Part shown: positions 1 to 8,495 of the stretch, piece by piece
Layout: each line of letters starts with the position of its first letter
How positions within the stretch are numbered: position 1 is the first letter of the stretch
Source: JBEGHD01 sp049334165
GTDB lineage: Bacteria > Bacteroidota > Bacteroidia > Flavobacteriales_D > Sanyastnellaceae
Reading direction: 5' to 3' (one strand)
Length of the DNA stretch: 64,000 nucleotides
Assembly: GCA_049334165.1 (NCBI GenBank)
Contig: JBEGHD010000004.1
Made by a program: the position numbers and the translations under genes
The notes under the pieces: generated by a model
What the model saw: the letters and a program-made list of their open reading frames with translations, nothing else
What the model was told of the DNA's origin: nothing
Database searches by the model: none

Positions 1-1385
1 TGACAGTTTTCATCGATGGTGTCGTTCACAGTTTCAGGATCTCCATCGTCACAAGAGTCTCCAGTGAAAAGGCAAGAGCCATCGTTCACCGTAGCATCCG
101 GATCGTAGTTACAAGCGTTGATGTTAGTACAGCCCGGAACCGTTTCACCTTCGCACTCGCAGTTTTCGGTGATTACATCGTTGATTGTCGAAGCGTTGCC
201 GTCATCGCAAGTTACACCAACGATCAGGCAGGAACCGTCATCGACTGTAGCGTTAGGATTGTAATTACAAGCGTTCGAATCGGTACATCCAGGAATCGTG
301 TTTCCACCGCACTGACAGTTTTCATCAATGGTGTCGTCAACCGTTTCAGGATCTCCATCGTCACAGGAGTCTCCCGTGAAAAGGCAAGAGCCATCGTTCA
401 CCGTAGCGTTAGGATTGTAGTTACAGGCGTTGATGTTAGTACAGCCCGGAATGGTTTCACCTTCACAATTGCAGTCTGCTGTGATCACATCGTTGACAGT
501 AGAAGGATCTCCGTCATCGCAAGTTTCACCAACGATCAGACAAGAGCCATCGTTCACCGTAGCGTTAGGATTGTAGTTACAGGCGTTGATGTTAGTACAT
601 CCTGGAACTGTTTCGCCTTCACAATCGCAGTTTTCGGTGATCACATCGTTGATTGTCGTAGCATTGCCGTCATCACAGGAATCGCCTGTGAAAAGGCAAG
701 AACCATCATTTACAGTTGCGTTCGGATCGTAATTACAAGCGTTTGAATCGGTACATCCAGGAACGGTGTTGCCACCGCACTGACAGTTTTCATCGATGGT
801 GTCGTCCACCGTTTCTGGGTTTCCATCGTCACAAGAATCTCCCGTGAAAAGGCAAGAGCCATCATCAACAGAGGCGGTCGGATTGTAATTGCAAGCGTTT
901 GAATCGGTACATCCAGGAACCACGATTCCTTCACATTCACAATCGAAATTGATCAAATCACCAACCGTAGTCGGATCTCCGTCATCACAGGACTCTCCCT
1001 GAATCAGACAAGAACCATCATCGACTGTAGCATTCGGGTCGTAGTTGCATGCATTCGAATTAGTGCAGCCTGGAACCGTTTCACCCTCGCACTCGCAGTT
1101 TTCTGTGATGATATCATTCCCCGTGGTGGCATCTCCATCATCACAAGAGTCTCCTGTAAATAAACATGAACCGTCATCTTCTTCAGCGTTGGGGTCGTAG
1201 TTACAGGCGTTCGAATCCGTACAACCGAGAACGGCCTCTGTCCCCTCGCAAACGCAATCTTCATTGATCGTGTCATTCGAGGTAGAGGCGAGGCCATCAT
1301 CGCAACTATCACCTATCAAAATGCACGAACCATCGTCTTCAGTAGCATCGGGGTCAAAGTTGCAAGCGGAGGCATCAGTGCAACC
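1..1385 (-). repeat. Tandem 156-bp coding repeats (GCTD...ACNYDPNA...DDGSC), about nine copies
   Basis: Each unit encodes 52 residues with six cysteines, starting GCTDSNACNY and ending CEGETVP; the first copy has 53 residues. Copies begin about every 156 bases and continue past the window edge. They are not equally diverged: the fourth, seventh and ninth share DPETV..DTIDENCQ, and the sixth, seventh and ninth share GCTNINACNY, which suggests duplication in multi-unit blocks. Asp/Asn-rich segments between cysteines suggest disulfide-stabilised, possibly calcium-binding modules (inference). Confidence 0.9.
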
Positions 1386-3389
1386 GGGAATAGGTCCATC
1401 TGGGCAAATGGTGTTTACGTCAGAAGGTCCGAAATTACTGCCTGATTCAACAACATTTCCTTGATTGTCAGTAAAAGTATAAGAACCATTTCCAGCACTA
1501 CAGCACATCCCGTTTCCACCTTGATCAAAAACATAAAGACCATAACAACTTGTACTTAGACAAACTGTCTCAATCGGCTGTGGATACTCACCAGGACTTG
1601 CCTGATCTTCATAAGGTCCACCTTGAGCGACTACTTGGCCTTGAATATTTCTAAGCTCCCATGACGTTTCACTACCAAATTGGTCGGTAATAATTTCCAT
1701 AGTGTATTCCACGGAACCTACTGTAAAATCAGTGTCTTCACCATTGTTGGATGGAATTTGATCTACAAATCCGTTTGGATTTAAAGCATCTACAGAAAAT
1801 GTATGGCCTCCAGCATTCACAACTATAGTTGGAAGTGTGACCAATTCTGTTTCTCCTGCCTCCAGAGAACCTGTCCAGGCCAACACCTGATCGTTACCTC
1901 CATCAAAGCTGTAGACAATATCCGCTTCAGTAATTGTGACATCACCGAAGTTTTCAATAACAACTTGAGGTTCAATTTCATTTATGCAAGTGTTGCCAAT
2001 TGGCTCAACAACTTCAGCTACTCCCAGGTCAAGTAGGTTGCCGCTTCCGTTGTCGCCACCGCCATCATCAGGATCGTCTGGGTCGGGATCGTAACCATCT
2101 AAAACTAAAGTGTTGCAACCTGGAGCCAACCACTGACAAACATTCGGATAAGTCACGCTGAACTTGCCATAGTAGTCGTTGAAGTTGAAGTTACAAGCAG
2201 CCTGGCCGCCATAGAGCTGACCTACAATTCTTTTGTTTTGATCGAAAAGCGGTGATCCCGAGGAGCCACCTTCTGTGGTGCCATCTTCCCAGTTTTGAAC
2301 ACGCCAGGTTTGTGCACCGCCCCAAACAGCACTCAACCCACTGTCATCATCAAGAGAAATCTTCTTCACATCTCCACTCGGGTGGTGAATTCCGACTTGC
2401 TCCTGAGGAGTGTTCCCCGTGGCGTCCCAGCCTGCGTAAAAAACATTGTAGGAGGAGGGAGGAGTAGAACTCAATTGCATTAGGGCATAATCAGCTGACC
2501 CGCCAGAGGCAAGCAACGTAGCATTTGATATTGAGTTACTGAAAGAACCATTAGAAGAAGGGTTACAATTGGGGCTTTCGTAATTGAAAATAAAATTCCA
2601 GGTTGAAGGGTTCCCAACCAGACAATGATTGGCAGTCAGGAAATAAGGTGTGCCATCATTTGCCGTGTTGTTGATTAAAGAACCGGAACAAATGGCAGAA
2701 CCAAAGTTTGTAGTGATCAGTGCCACTGAGCGAATCTGGTCATCCCATGGGTTCCAAAGCGGACAAACCACGTTGTTGTTGCATGCACCAGAATCTCCGA
2801 ATCCCGCAGCGAGTTTGAAGATACCTTTGTAATCATGGGCGACAGTGGCTATCGTCATCGAAGCCTCACTTTTCAGATGGCTGGGAACCTGAAGCTCAAG
2901 AATTATGTCATCACCTGCAACCGGGGTGGTTGAGAAGATCCCGTCAAACTTGTTGTTCTTCTCAGTAAAAGCACCGATGTACTGCCTGGTCTGCGGATTT
3001 AAAACGAAGAGTTTCGATCCTTTCGGAAGGTTAAAATTTTTGTAGGTGAAATTGAGCGAATGTGCTCCTCCAGAAATGATGCGAATTCTCCAAACGTCAA
3101 TTCCGTTTTCAAGTGAAGTCCACTCACCGTGACTTGATAATGAAAACTCTACTTCGTGCAGAAACGCAAAGCGGAAAGGAATGTCTTTGTGTTGCTCCCG
3201 AACTTCGTCTTCAGCCTTGAGTTTTTCCAAATCGAAATCTGGCATCCTTTCAGTCGGAATGCTTTGTTTACCGGGCAGTTCAGATGTAAATGAGAGCGGT
3301 AATCCACCGCTGCTGATTTGAGCCTGAGCTGAAAAATGGCTTATAGAAAACAGAATTATCCACACGAATGCGGAAGTCAAAAATCGCAT
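1..3389 (-). CDS. Secreted trypsin-like (lysyl endopeptidase-like) protease with Cys-rich repeats, partial
   Basis: Open for about 1129 codons with no stop before the window edge, so the C-terminus is missing. A signal peptide of about 24 residues (ending SAQAQ) is followed by a pro-region, then a chymotrypsin-fold domain. The triad reads H255 (TANHC), D300 (SADYALM) and S377 (GGSSGSP). Next come an acidic DPDPDDPDD linker near 440, a CARDB-like domain at about 448-555, a WELR-type beta module at about 556-655, and the Cys-rich repeats from residue 669. The catalytic pattern is that of Bacteroidota lysyl endopeptidase-like proteases. Export by T9SS is likely, but the sorting domain would lie outside the window. 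It is transcribed divergently from parE. Confidence 0.85.
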   Translation of the reverse strand, partial: MRFLTSAFVWIILFSISHFSAQAQISSGGLPLSFTSELPGKQSIPTERMPDFDLEKLKAEDEVREQHKDIPFRFAFLHEVEFSLSSHGEWTSLENGIDVWRIRIISGGAHSLNFTYKNFNLPKGSKLFVLNPQTRQYIGAFTEKNNKFDGIFSTTPVAGDDIILELQVPSHLKSEASMTIATVAHDYKGIFKLAAGFGDSGACNNNVVCPLWNPWDDQIRSVALITTNFGSAICSGSLINNTANDGTPYFLTANHCLVGNPSTWNFIFNYESPNCNPSSNGSFSNSISNATLLASGGSADYALMQLSSTPPSSYNVFYAGWDATGNTPQEQVGIHHPSGDVKKISLDDDSGLSAVWGGAQTWRVQNWEDGTTEGGSSGSPLFDQNKRIVGQLYGGQAACNFNFNDYYGKFSVTYPNVCQWLAPGCNTLVLDGYDPDPDDPDDGGGDNGSGNLLDLGVAEVVEPIGNTCINEIEPQVVIENFGDVTITEADIVYSFDGGNDQVLAWTGSLEAGETELVTLPTIVVNAGGHTFSVDALNPNGFVDQIPSNNGEDTDFTVGSVEYTMEIITDQFGSETSWELRNIQGQVVAQGGPYEDQASPGEYPQPIETVCLSTSCYGLYVFDQGGNGMCCSAGNGSYTFTDNQGNVVESGSNFGPSDVNTICPDGPIPGCTDASACNFDPDATEDDGSCILIGDSCDDGLASTSNDTINEDCVCEGTEAVLGCTDSNACNYDPNAEEDDGSCLFTGDSCDDGDATTGNDIITENCECEGETVPGCTNSNACNYDPNATVDDGSCLIQGESCDDGDPTTVGDLINFDCECEGIVVPGCTDSNACNYNPTASVDDGSCLFTGDSCDDGNPETVDDTIDENCQCGGNTVPGCTDSNACNYDPNATVNDGSCLFTGDSCDDGNATTINDVITENCDCEGETVPGCTNINACNYNPNATVNDGSCLIVGETCDDGDPSTVNDVITADCNCEGETIPGCTNINACNYNPNATVNDGSCLFTGDSCDDGDPETVDDTIDENCQCGGNTIPGCTDSNACNYNPNATVDDGSCLIVGVTCDDGNASTINDVITENCECEGETVPGCTNINACNYDPDATVNDGSCLFTGDSCDDGDPETVNDTIDENC

Positions 3390-3432
3390 AAAAGGTTAGT
3401 TAGTAAGTAATAATCGGTTCTTAGACTAAAAA

Positions 3433-3458
3433 AGAGTGTCGAGAAATAACGACACTCT
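3433..3458 (-). other. Stem-loop with U-run at the predicted 5' end of the protease mRNA
   Basis: A perfect 9-bp inverted repeat (agagtgtcg / cgacactct) encloses an 8-base loop. Read on the minus strand it is followed by six T residues, so it looks like an intrinsic terminator, but it lies upstream of the protease start. The -7 element at 3465-3472 would place transcription initiation just before the stem. It may be an attenuator or a 5' stabilising hairpin. Confidence 0.55.
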
Positions 3459-3464
3459 CATCTT

Positions 3465-3472
3465 CAAAGATA
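3465..3472 (-). promoter_or_regulatory. Candidate -7 promoter element for the protease gene
   Basis: Minus-strand TATCTTTG matches the Bacteroidota -7 consensus TAnnTTTG. The expected start of transcription is around 3459, giving a leader of about 70 bases. I see no convincing -33 TTG at the usual spacing. Confidence 0.45.
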
Positions 3473-3745
3473 GGGAATAGAGTTCACTCAGCCACAGTCA
3501 TTTCGCCTCTGGATTGGATTTTTATCCTCAATTTGCAACTGGCGAATTATCGGGAACTGCACCACCTTCTGCATCAATTGGGAGCTGTGCTGGTTTTGAG
3601 ATCGTTGATAGCATTGTTAATAAATGACCTTCACCAGCGCCAATCAAATGCCTGTTAATTTCTAATTTTAGCGGGTCGAATCAACTCTATGAATAGTTGA
3701 GATCCACTCGGCATTGCTCTCAGAGGGTAACAAAATCAATAGTTT

Positions 3746-5614
3746 ATGGCAGAGGAAGTGAATTATACGGAAGATAATATCCGCTCGCTCGATTGGAAAG
3801 AACACATTCGAATGCGACCTGGAATGTACATCGGTAAACTCGGTGACGGGAATTCTGCTGATGATGGAATCTACGTATTGCTGAAAGAGGTTATGGACAA
3901 TTGCATCGATGAGTTTGTGATGGGTCATGGCAAGACCATTGAAGTTAATATTAAAGACGATGTTGTGAAAGTTCGCGACTACGGTCGTGGAATTCCGCTC
4001 GGGAAGGTGGTTGACTGTGTTTCCAAAATCAATACCGGTGGAAAATACGACACCAGAGCATTCAAAAAATCGGTCGGTCTCAACGGTGTGGGTACCAAAG
4101 CTGTAAACGCTCTTTCATCGAAATTTGCCGTAGAGTCGGTGAGGGACGGGCAGATTAAACTAGCAGAGTTTGAAAGAGGAGAAAAAACCACTGATGCACC
4201 GATTGAAGAAACTTCGAGGAGAAAGGGAACCAAAGTAGTTTTCACTCCTGACCCGGAGATTTTCCCGATCTATCAGTACAAGATTCAACACGTTGAACGC
4301 CTCATCTGGAACTACGTTTATTTGAACAGAGGCCTGACAATCCATTTCAACGGTAATAAATACTTTTCGGAAAACGGACTTCAGGACCTGTTGCAGGACA
4401 ACATGTCTACCGAGCCAATTTACCCGATAATTCATCTCGAAGGAGAAGATATTGAAGTGGCTATCACGCATGCACCGCACTACGGAGAGGAGTACTACTC
4501 GTTTGTGAACGGACAGTACACCACTCAGGGTGGAACACACCAGGGTGCTTTTCGCGAAGCATATGTTCGAGTGGTTCGCGACTTTTTCCAGAAAGACTAC
4601 GATGTACAGGATGTGAGGCAGGGGATTACTGCTGCAATTTCCGTGAAAGTGATGGAGCCGGTTTTTGAGTCACAGACAAAGACAAAACTCGGATCAACAG
4701 AGATTGCGCCCGATGGGCAATCGATTCGTGCTTTCATCTACGACTTCCTGAAAAGAGAACTCGATAACTTTCTGCACAAAAACCAGGAAGTTGCTGATGC
4801 GCTTCAAAAGAAAATCCTGCAAAGCGAAAGAGAAAGGAAAGATCTGGCAGGCATCAAAAAGCTTGCGAGAGAAAGAGCTAAGAAAGCCAGCTTGCACAAC
4901 AAAAAACTGCGCGACTGCAGAATCCATCTCGACAAGAAAAAAGACGAGCGCTCTGAAGAAACTACTCTTTTTATCACTGAGGGTGATTCGGCTTCGGGAT
5001 CGATCACCAAGGCCAGAGATGTGGCTACACAAGCGGTTTTTAGTTTAAAAGGTAAGCCTCTCAACAGCTACGGACTGACGAAAAAAGTGGTTTATGAAAA
5101 CGAGGAATTCAATCTACTGCAATCAGCTCTAAACATCGAAGATGGCTTGGAAGGACTGCGCTACAACAAGATCGTGATTGCTACTGATGCCGATGTCGAT
5201 GGAATGCACATCCGTCTATTGCTCATCACTTTCTTCCTGCAGTTTTTCCCTGAGTTGGTAAAAGCAGAGCACGTGTATGTTTTGCAAACCCCACTCTTCA
5301 GAGTGAGAAACAAGAAGGAAACGATTTATTGTTACTCTCAGGAAGAAAAACTGAGAGCGATAGACAAGCTCAAGGGAAAACCAGAAATCACGCGATTCAA
5401 GGGACTGGGTGAGATTTCACCAGACGAATTTCAGCATTTCATTGGTGAGCACATTCGCCTCGACCCTGTGGTGATCGGGAAAGAATCTAAGATCAGTGAA
5501 TTGCTCAGATTCTACATGGGTAAAAACACGCCCGACCGTCAGGAGTTTATCATTAACAACTTGAAAATTGAAGTAGATTCGCTCGAAGAGCAGGAAGAGC
5601 TTGTAGCTTCATAA
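3746..5614 (+). CDS. parE: DNA topoisomerase IV subunit B
   Basis: ATPase subunit of topoisomerase IV, which decatenates daughter chromosomes. At 622 residues it is close to the 630 of E. coli ParE. The GHKL ATP-binding fold is at the N-terminus, with E48 and N52 in the N-box (EVMDNCIDEF), followed by the transducer domain. The TOPRIM domain carries the metal-binding motifs EGDSA (E412) and DADVDG (from D481), and the conserved FKGLGE segment is near the C-terminus. It lacks the roughly 170-residue insert typical of proteobacterial GyrB. The start ATG (MAEEVNY) fits Bacteroidota ParE. It precedes parC by 51 bases, and the neighbouring parC supports ParE over GyrB. Confidence 0.93.
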   Translation: MAEEVNYTEDNIRSLDWKEHIRMRPGMYIGKLGDGNSADDGIYVLLKEVMDNCIDEFVMGHGKTIEVNIKDDVVKVRDYGRGIPLGKVVDCVSKINTGGKYDTRAFKKSVGLNGVGTKAVNALSSKFAVESVRDGQIKLAEFERGEKTTDAPIEETSRRKGTKVVFTPDPEIFPIYQYKIQHVERLIWNYVYLNRGLTIHFNGNKYFSENGLQDLLQDNMSTEPIYPIIHLEGEDIEVAITHAPHYGEEYYSFVNGQYTTQGGTHQGAFREAYVRVVRDFFQKDYDVQDVRQGITAAISVKVMEPVFESQTKTKLGSTEIAPDGQSIRAFIYDFLKRELDNFLHKNQEVADALQKKILQSERERKDLAGIKKLARERAKKASLHNKKLRDCRIHLDKKKDERSEETTLFITEGDSASGSITKARDVATQAVFSLKGKPLNSYGLTKKVVYENEEFNLLQSALNIEDGLEGLRYNKIVIATDADVDGMHIRLLLITFFLQFFPELVKAEHVYVLQTPLFRVRNKKETIYCYSQEEKLRAIDKLKGKPEITRFKGLGEISPDEFQHFIGEHIRLDPVVIGKESKISELLRFYMGKNTPDRQEFIINNLKIEVDSLEEQEELVAS

Positions 5615-5665
5615 GGGAGCTAAGTTCGACTTTCTATGAATGACTAATTTTATTTTAATCGATCC

Positions 5666-8491
5666 ATGGCAGAAGAAGAGAAGGACGATGACCAGCTTGA
5701 AAATAATGAGGAAGTGAATGACACGGGTACACCCGATGACCTGGGAAATGTAATTCAGGTTTCGGGAATGTACAACGAATGGTTTCTCGATTACGCTTCG
5801 TATGTAATTTTGGAACGTGCAGTTCCCCACGTGTACGATGGATTGAAGCCCGTTCAGCGTAGGATTCTCCATTCTTTAAAGGAAATGGATGACGGGCGCT
5901 TTCACAAAGTGGCGAACGTCATCGGAAACACCATGAAATATCACCCACATGGTGATGCCTCTATTGGTGATGCCATGGTGCAGCTCGGCCAAAAAGATTT
6001 GCTCCTCGATTGCCAGGGTAACTGGGGGAATCAGGCTACTGGCGACCGCGCAGCAGCTCCCCGTTACATTGAGGTTAGATTGAGCAAGTTCGCCAACGAG
6101 GTAGCTTTTAATCCGAAAACTACTGAGTGGCTCGCCTCCTACGATGGACGTGGAAAAGAGCCTTTTACGCTTCCCATGAAATTTCCGCTTTTGCTCGCGC
6201 AGGGCGGTGAGGGAATTGCTGTTGGACTCGCATGCAAAATCTTACCGCACAATTTCAACGAGCTTCTCGATGGTTCAATCGACCTTCTAAAAGGGAAAAA
6301 AACCAATATTCTTCCTGATTTCCCATCAGGTGGGATGGCTGATTTTTCTCAGTACAACGAAGGGCTGAGAGGAAGCCGGATTAAAGTGAGAGCCAAGATT
6401 CGCAAAGAGGACAAGAAGACTCTTGTGATCAACGAAATTCCTTTTGGAACAACAACTTCTGGGCTGATAGATTCTATCCTAAAGGCCAACGACAAAGGGA
6501 AGATCAAGGTAAAAAAGATTGAAGATAACACCGCAGAGCACGTGGAAATCATGATCCACTTGCCCAACGCTGTTTCTCCCGACAAAACGATTGATGCACT
6601 TTACGCCTTCACCGATTGCGAAGTGTCGATCGCTCCCAACGCCACGGTTATCGATGAAGACAAGCCACAGTTTCTCGGTGTAAATGAGATGCTCAGAAGG
6701 TCTACCGACCGCACTAAAGATTTACTCAAGCAGGAGCTTGAAATCAGAAAAGGCGAGTTGGAAGAGCAGTGGCACTTTGCATCGCTCGAAAAGATTTTTA
6801 TCGAAAACAGAATCTATCGCGATATTGAGGAGTGTGAAACCTGGGATGAAATCCTAAAGGCGATCCACAAAGGATTGAAACCGCATATCAAACACCTGGT
6901 GAGAGAGGTCACAGATGAAGATGTGACTCGACTGACTGAGATTCGAATCAAGCGGATTTCAAAATTCGACAGCTTCAAAGCAGATGAAAAAATTGCTGCT
7001 CTCGAGGGAGAGATGGAGCAGATCAAACACGATTTGGCCAATCTCACGGATTATGCGATTGCCTGGTTTAAGCGATTAAAAGACAAATTTGGTAAAGGCC
7101 GCGAGAGAAAAACGGAAATCAAGCTTTTCGACAACATCGATGCAGCTAAGGTGGCAGTGCGCAACACTAAATTGTACATGAACGCCAGCGAAGGTTTCAT
7201 CGGCACGAACATGAAAAGAACCGAATCGGAGTTCGTTTGCAACTGCTCTGATCTCGATGACATCATCGTGTTCCGCGAAAATGGAATCATGCAGGTGACC
7301 AAAGTGAGCCCGAAGGCTTTTGTCGGCAAGGGAATTATCCACGCTCAGGTTTGGAAAAGAGGCGACAAGCGCACGATCTACAACATGATTTACACCGATG
7401 GGAAGTCCAAAAAAACTTTCATGAAGCGCTTCCCGGTGACGTCTATCACACGCGACAAGGAATACCGAATAGCCAAAGGAGACGCCAAAACACAGGTTCT
7501 TTACTTCACAGCCAACCCGAACGGAGAAGCCGAAGTGGTGACCGTGTTCTTAAAGCACATCCAGCGACTGAAGAAACTGAAACTGGAAGTCGACTTTGCC
7601 GAGTTGGCCATCAAAGGTCGAGGTGCAAAAGGAAACCTGGTGACCAAGCATCCGGTGAGAAAAGTTGAACTGAAGGAAGAAGGCGTTTCAACTCTCGGAG
7701 CGAGAAAGATTTGGTACGATGAAGCCATTCGAAGATTGAACTCAGATGGACGAGGACGTTTTCTGGGTGACTTCCAGCCGGACGATAAGATTATCGTTCT
7801 ACTCGATTCTGGAGAATACAAAATCATTGGATTCGATCTTTCCACTCACTTTGAGGATCATATGATTCATCTGGAAAAATGGATTCCAGAAAAGCCGATC
7901 AGCGCAGTCTACTACGATGGTGAAAAGGAGCAACATTTTGTAAAACGTTTCCTTGCTGAGCCGGCTACAAAGGCTGTTTCCTTCATTTCAGATCATGAAG
8001 ATTCAGAGCTGGATGTGGTATCTACACTTTTCCATCCAATTGCACGTGTTCGGTACAACAAGAAGTTTAAGATCACCCGCGACAAGGACGATGAATTGGT
8101 AGATCTCGCAGAGTTTATTTCGGTGAAAGGCCTGAAAGCTCAGGGAAATCGCCTCACCAACCTGCCGGTTACGGAAGTTACGCTCGAAGAGGCAGACGAA
8201 GAGCGCGAAGAGAAAGCCTGGGAGGAGTTTAAGGAAGAACACCTTCAACCAGCGGATGAGAGCGAGAGCGAAGACGAGTCTGAAGATTCTGATGAAGATG
8301 AAAACAACAGTTCCTCGTCCGTTGAGAAAAGGAAAGAAGATGATGATTCGAAACAAGAGTTGGGAGCTCCAGATAAGGTTTCAAAACCCATTGAGCTGGA
8401 TGTAGATACAAACCCGAAGAAAGAAAAACACTCGGGAGTAAAGAGGAACAAGAACAATGATTCTAGTCAGCCCACACTCTTTGACGAGTAA
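5666..8491 (+). CDS. parC: DNA topoisomerase IV subunit A with long acidic C-terminal tail
   Basis: DNA breakage-reunion subunit partnering ParE. The N-terminal winged-helix and tower domains contain the catalytic tyrosine Y134 in APRYIEVRLS and the usual QRRILHSL and HPHGDASI motifs. A C-terminal beta-pinwheel region follows. At 941 residues it is far longer than E. coli ParC (752). The last hundred residues form a low-complexity, strongly acidic then basic tail (runs such as ESESEDESEDSDEDE, then KKEKHSGVKRNK) ending QPTLFDE. The beginning MAEEE is also acidic. It is followed after four bases by a lipoprotein gene, so the two are probably co-transcribed. Confidence 0.93.
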   Translation: MAEEEKDDDQLENNEEVNDTGTPDDLGNVIQVSGMYNEWFLDYASYVILERAVPHVYDGLKPVQRRILHSLKEMDDGRFHKVANVIGNTMKYHPHGDASIGDAMVQLGQKDLLLDCQGNWGNQATGDRAAAPRYIEVRLSKFANEVAFNPKTTEWLASYDGRGKEPFTLPMKFPLLLAQGGEGIAVGLACKILPHNFNELLDGSIDLLKGKKTNILPDFPSGGMADFSQYNEGLRGSRIKVRAKIRKEDKKTLVINEIPFGTTTSGLIDSILKANDKGKIKVKKIEDNTAEHVEIMIHLPNAVSPDKTIDALYAFTDCEVSIAPNATVIDEDKPQFLGVNEMLRRSTDRTKDLLKQELEIRKGELEEQWHFASLEKIFIENRIYRDIEECETWDEILKAIHKGLKPHIKHLVREVTDEDVTRLTEIRIKRISKFDSFKADEKIAALEGEMEQIKHDLANLTDYAIAWFKRLKDKFGKGRERKTEIKLFDNIDAAKVAVRNTKLYMNASEGFIGTNMKRTESEFVCNCSDLDDIIVFRENGIMQVTKVSPKAFVGKGIIHAQVWKRGDKRTIYNMIYTDGKSKKTFMKRFPVTSITRDKEYRIAKGDAKTQVLYFTANPNGEAEVVTVFLKHIQRLKKLKLEVDFAELAIKGRGAKGNLVTKHPVRKVELKEEGVSTLGARKIWYDEAIRRLNSDGRGRFLGDFQPDDKIIVLLDSGEYKIIGFDLSTHFEDHMIHLEKWIPEKPISAVYYDGEKEQHFVKRFLAEPATKAVSFISDHEDSELDVVSTLFHPIARVRYNKKFKITRDKDDELVDLAEFISVKGLKAQGNRLTNLPVTEVTLEEADEEREEKAWEEFKEEHLQPADESESEDESEDSDEDENNSSSSVEKRKEDDDSKQELGAPDKVSKPIELDVDTNPKKEKHSGVKRNKNNDSSQPTLFDE

Positions 8492-8495
8492 TGGA

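Larger units (their letters stand above)
3390..3745. other. Divergent intergenic region between the protease and parE
   Basis: About 356 bases without a credible gene. It holds the minus-strand promoter element and stem-loop described separately. A near-match to the -7 element for parE (TAATTTTA, 3663-3670) lies about 75 bases before the parE start. I see nothing else recognisable. Confidence 0.6.

Noticed and set aside
1..1385. Regular 156-bp repetition that could suggest a CRISPR or satellite array
   Set aside because: Repeats are in frame, encode a constant Cys pattern, and have no unique spacers; they are part of the protease gene.
3671..3685. gcgggtcgaatcaac, resembling a tRNA T-loop
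   Set aside because: No anticodon arm, acceptor stem or D-loop can be folded around it.
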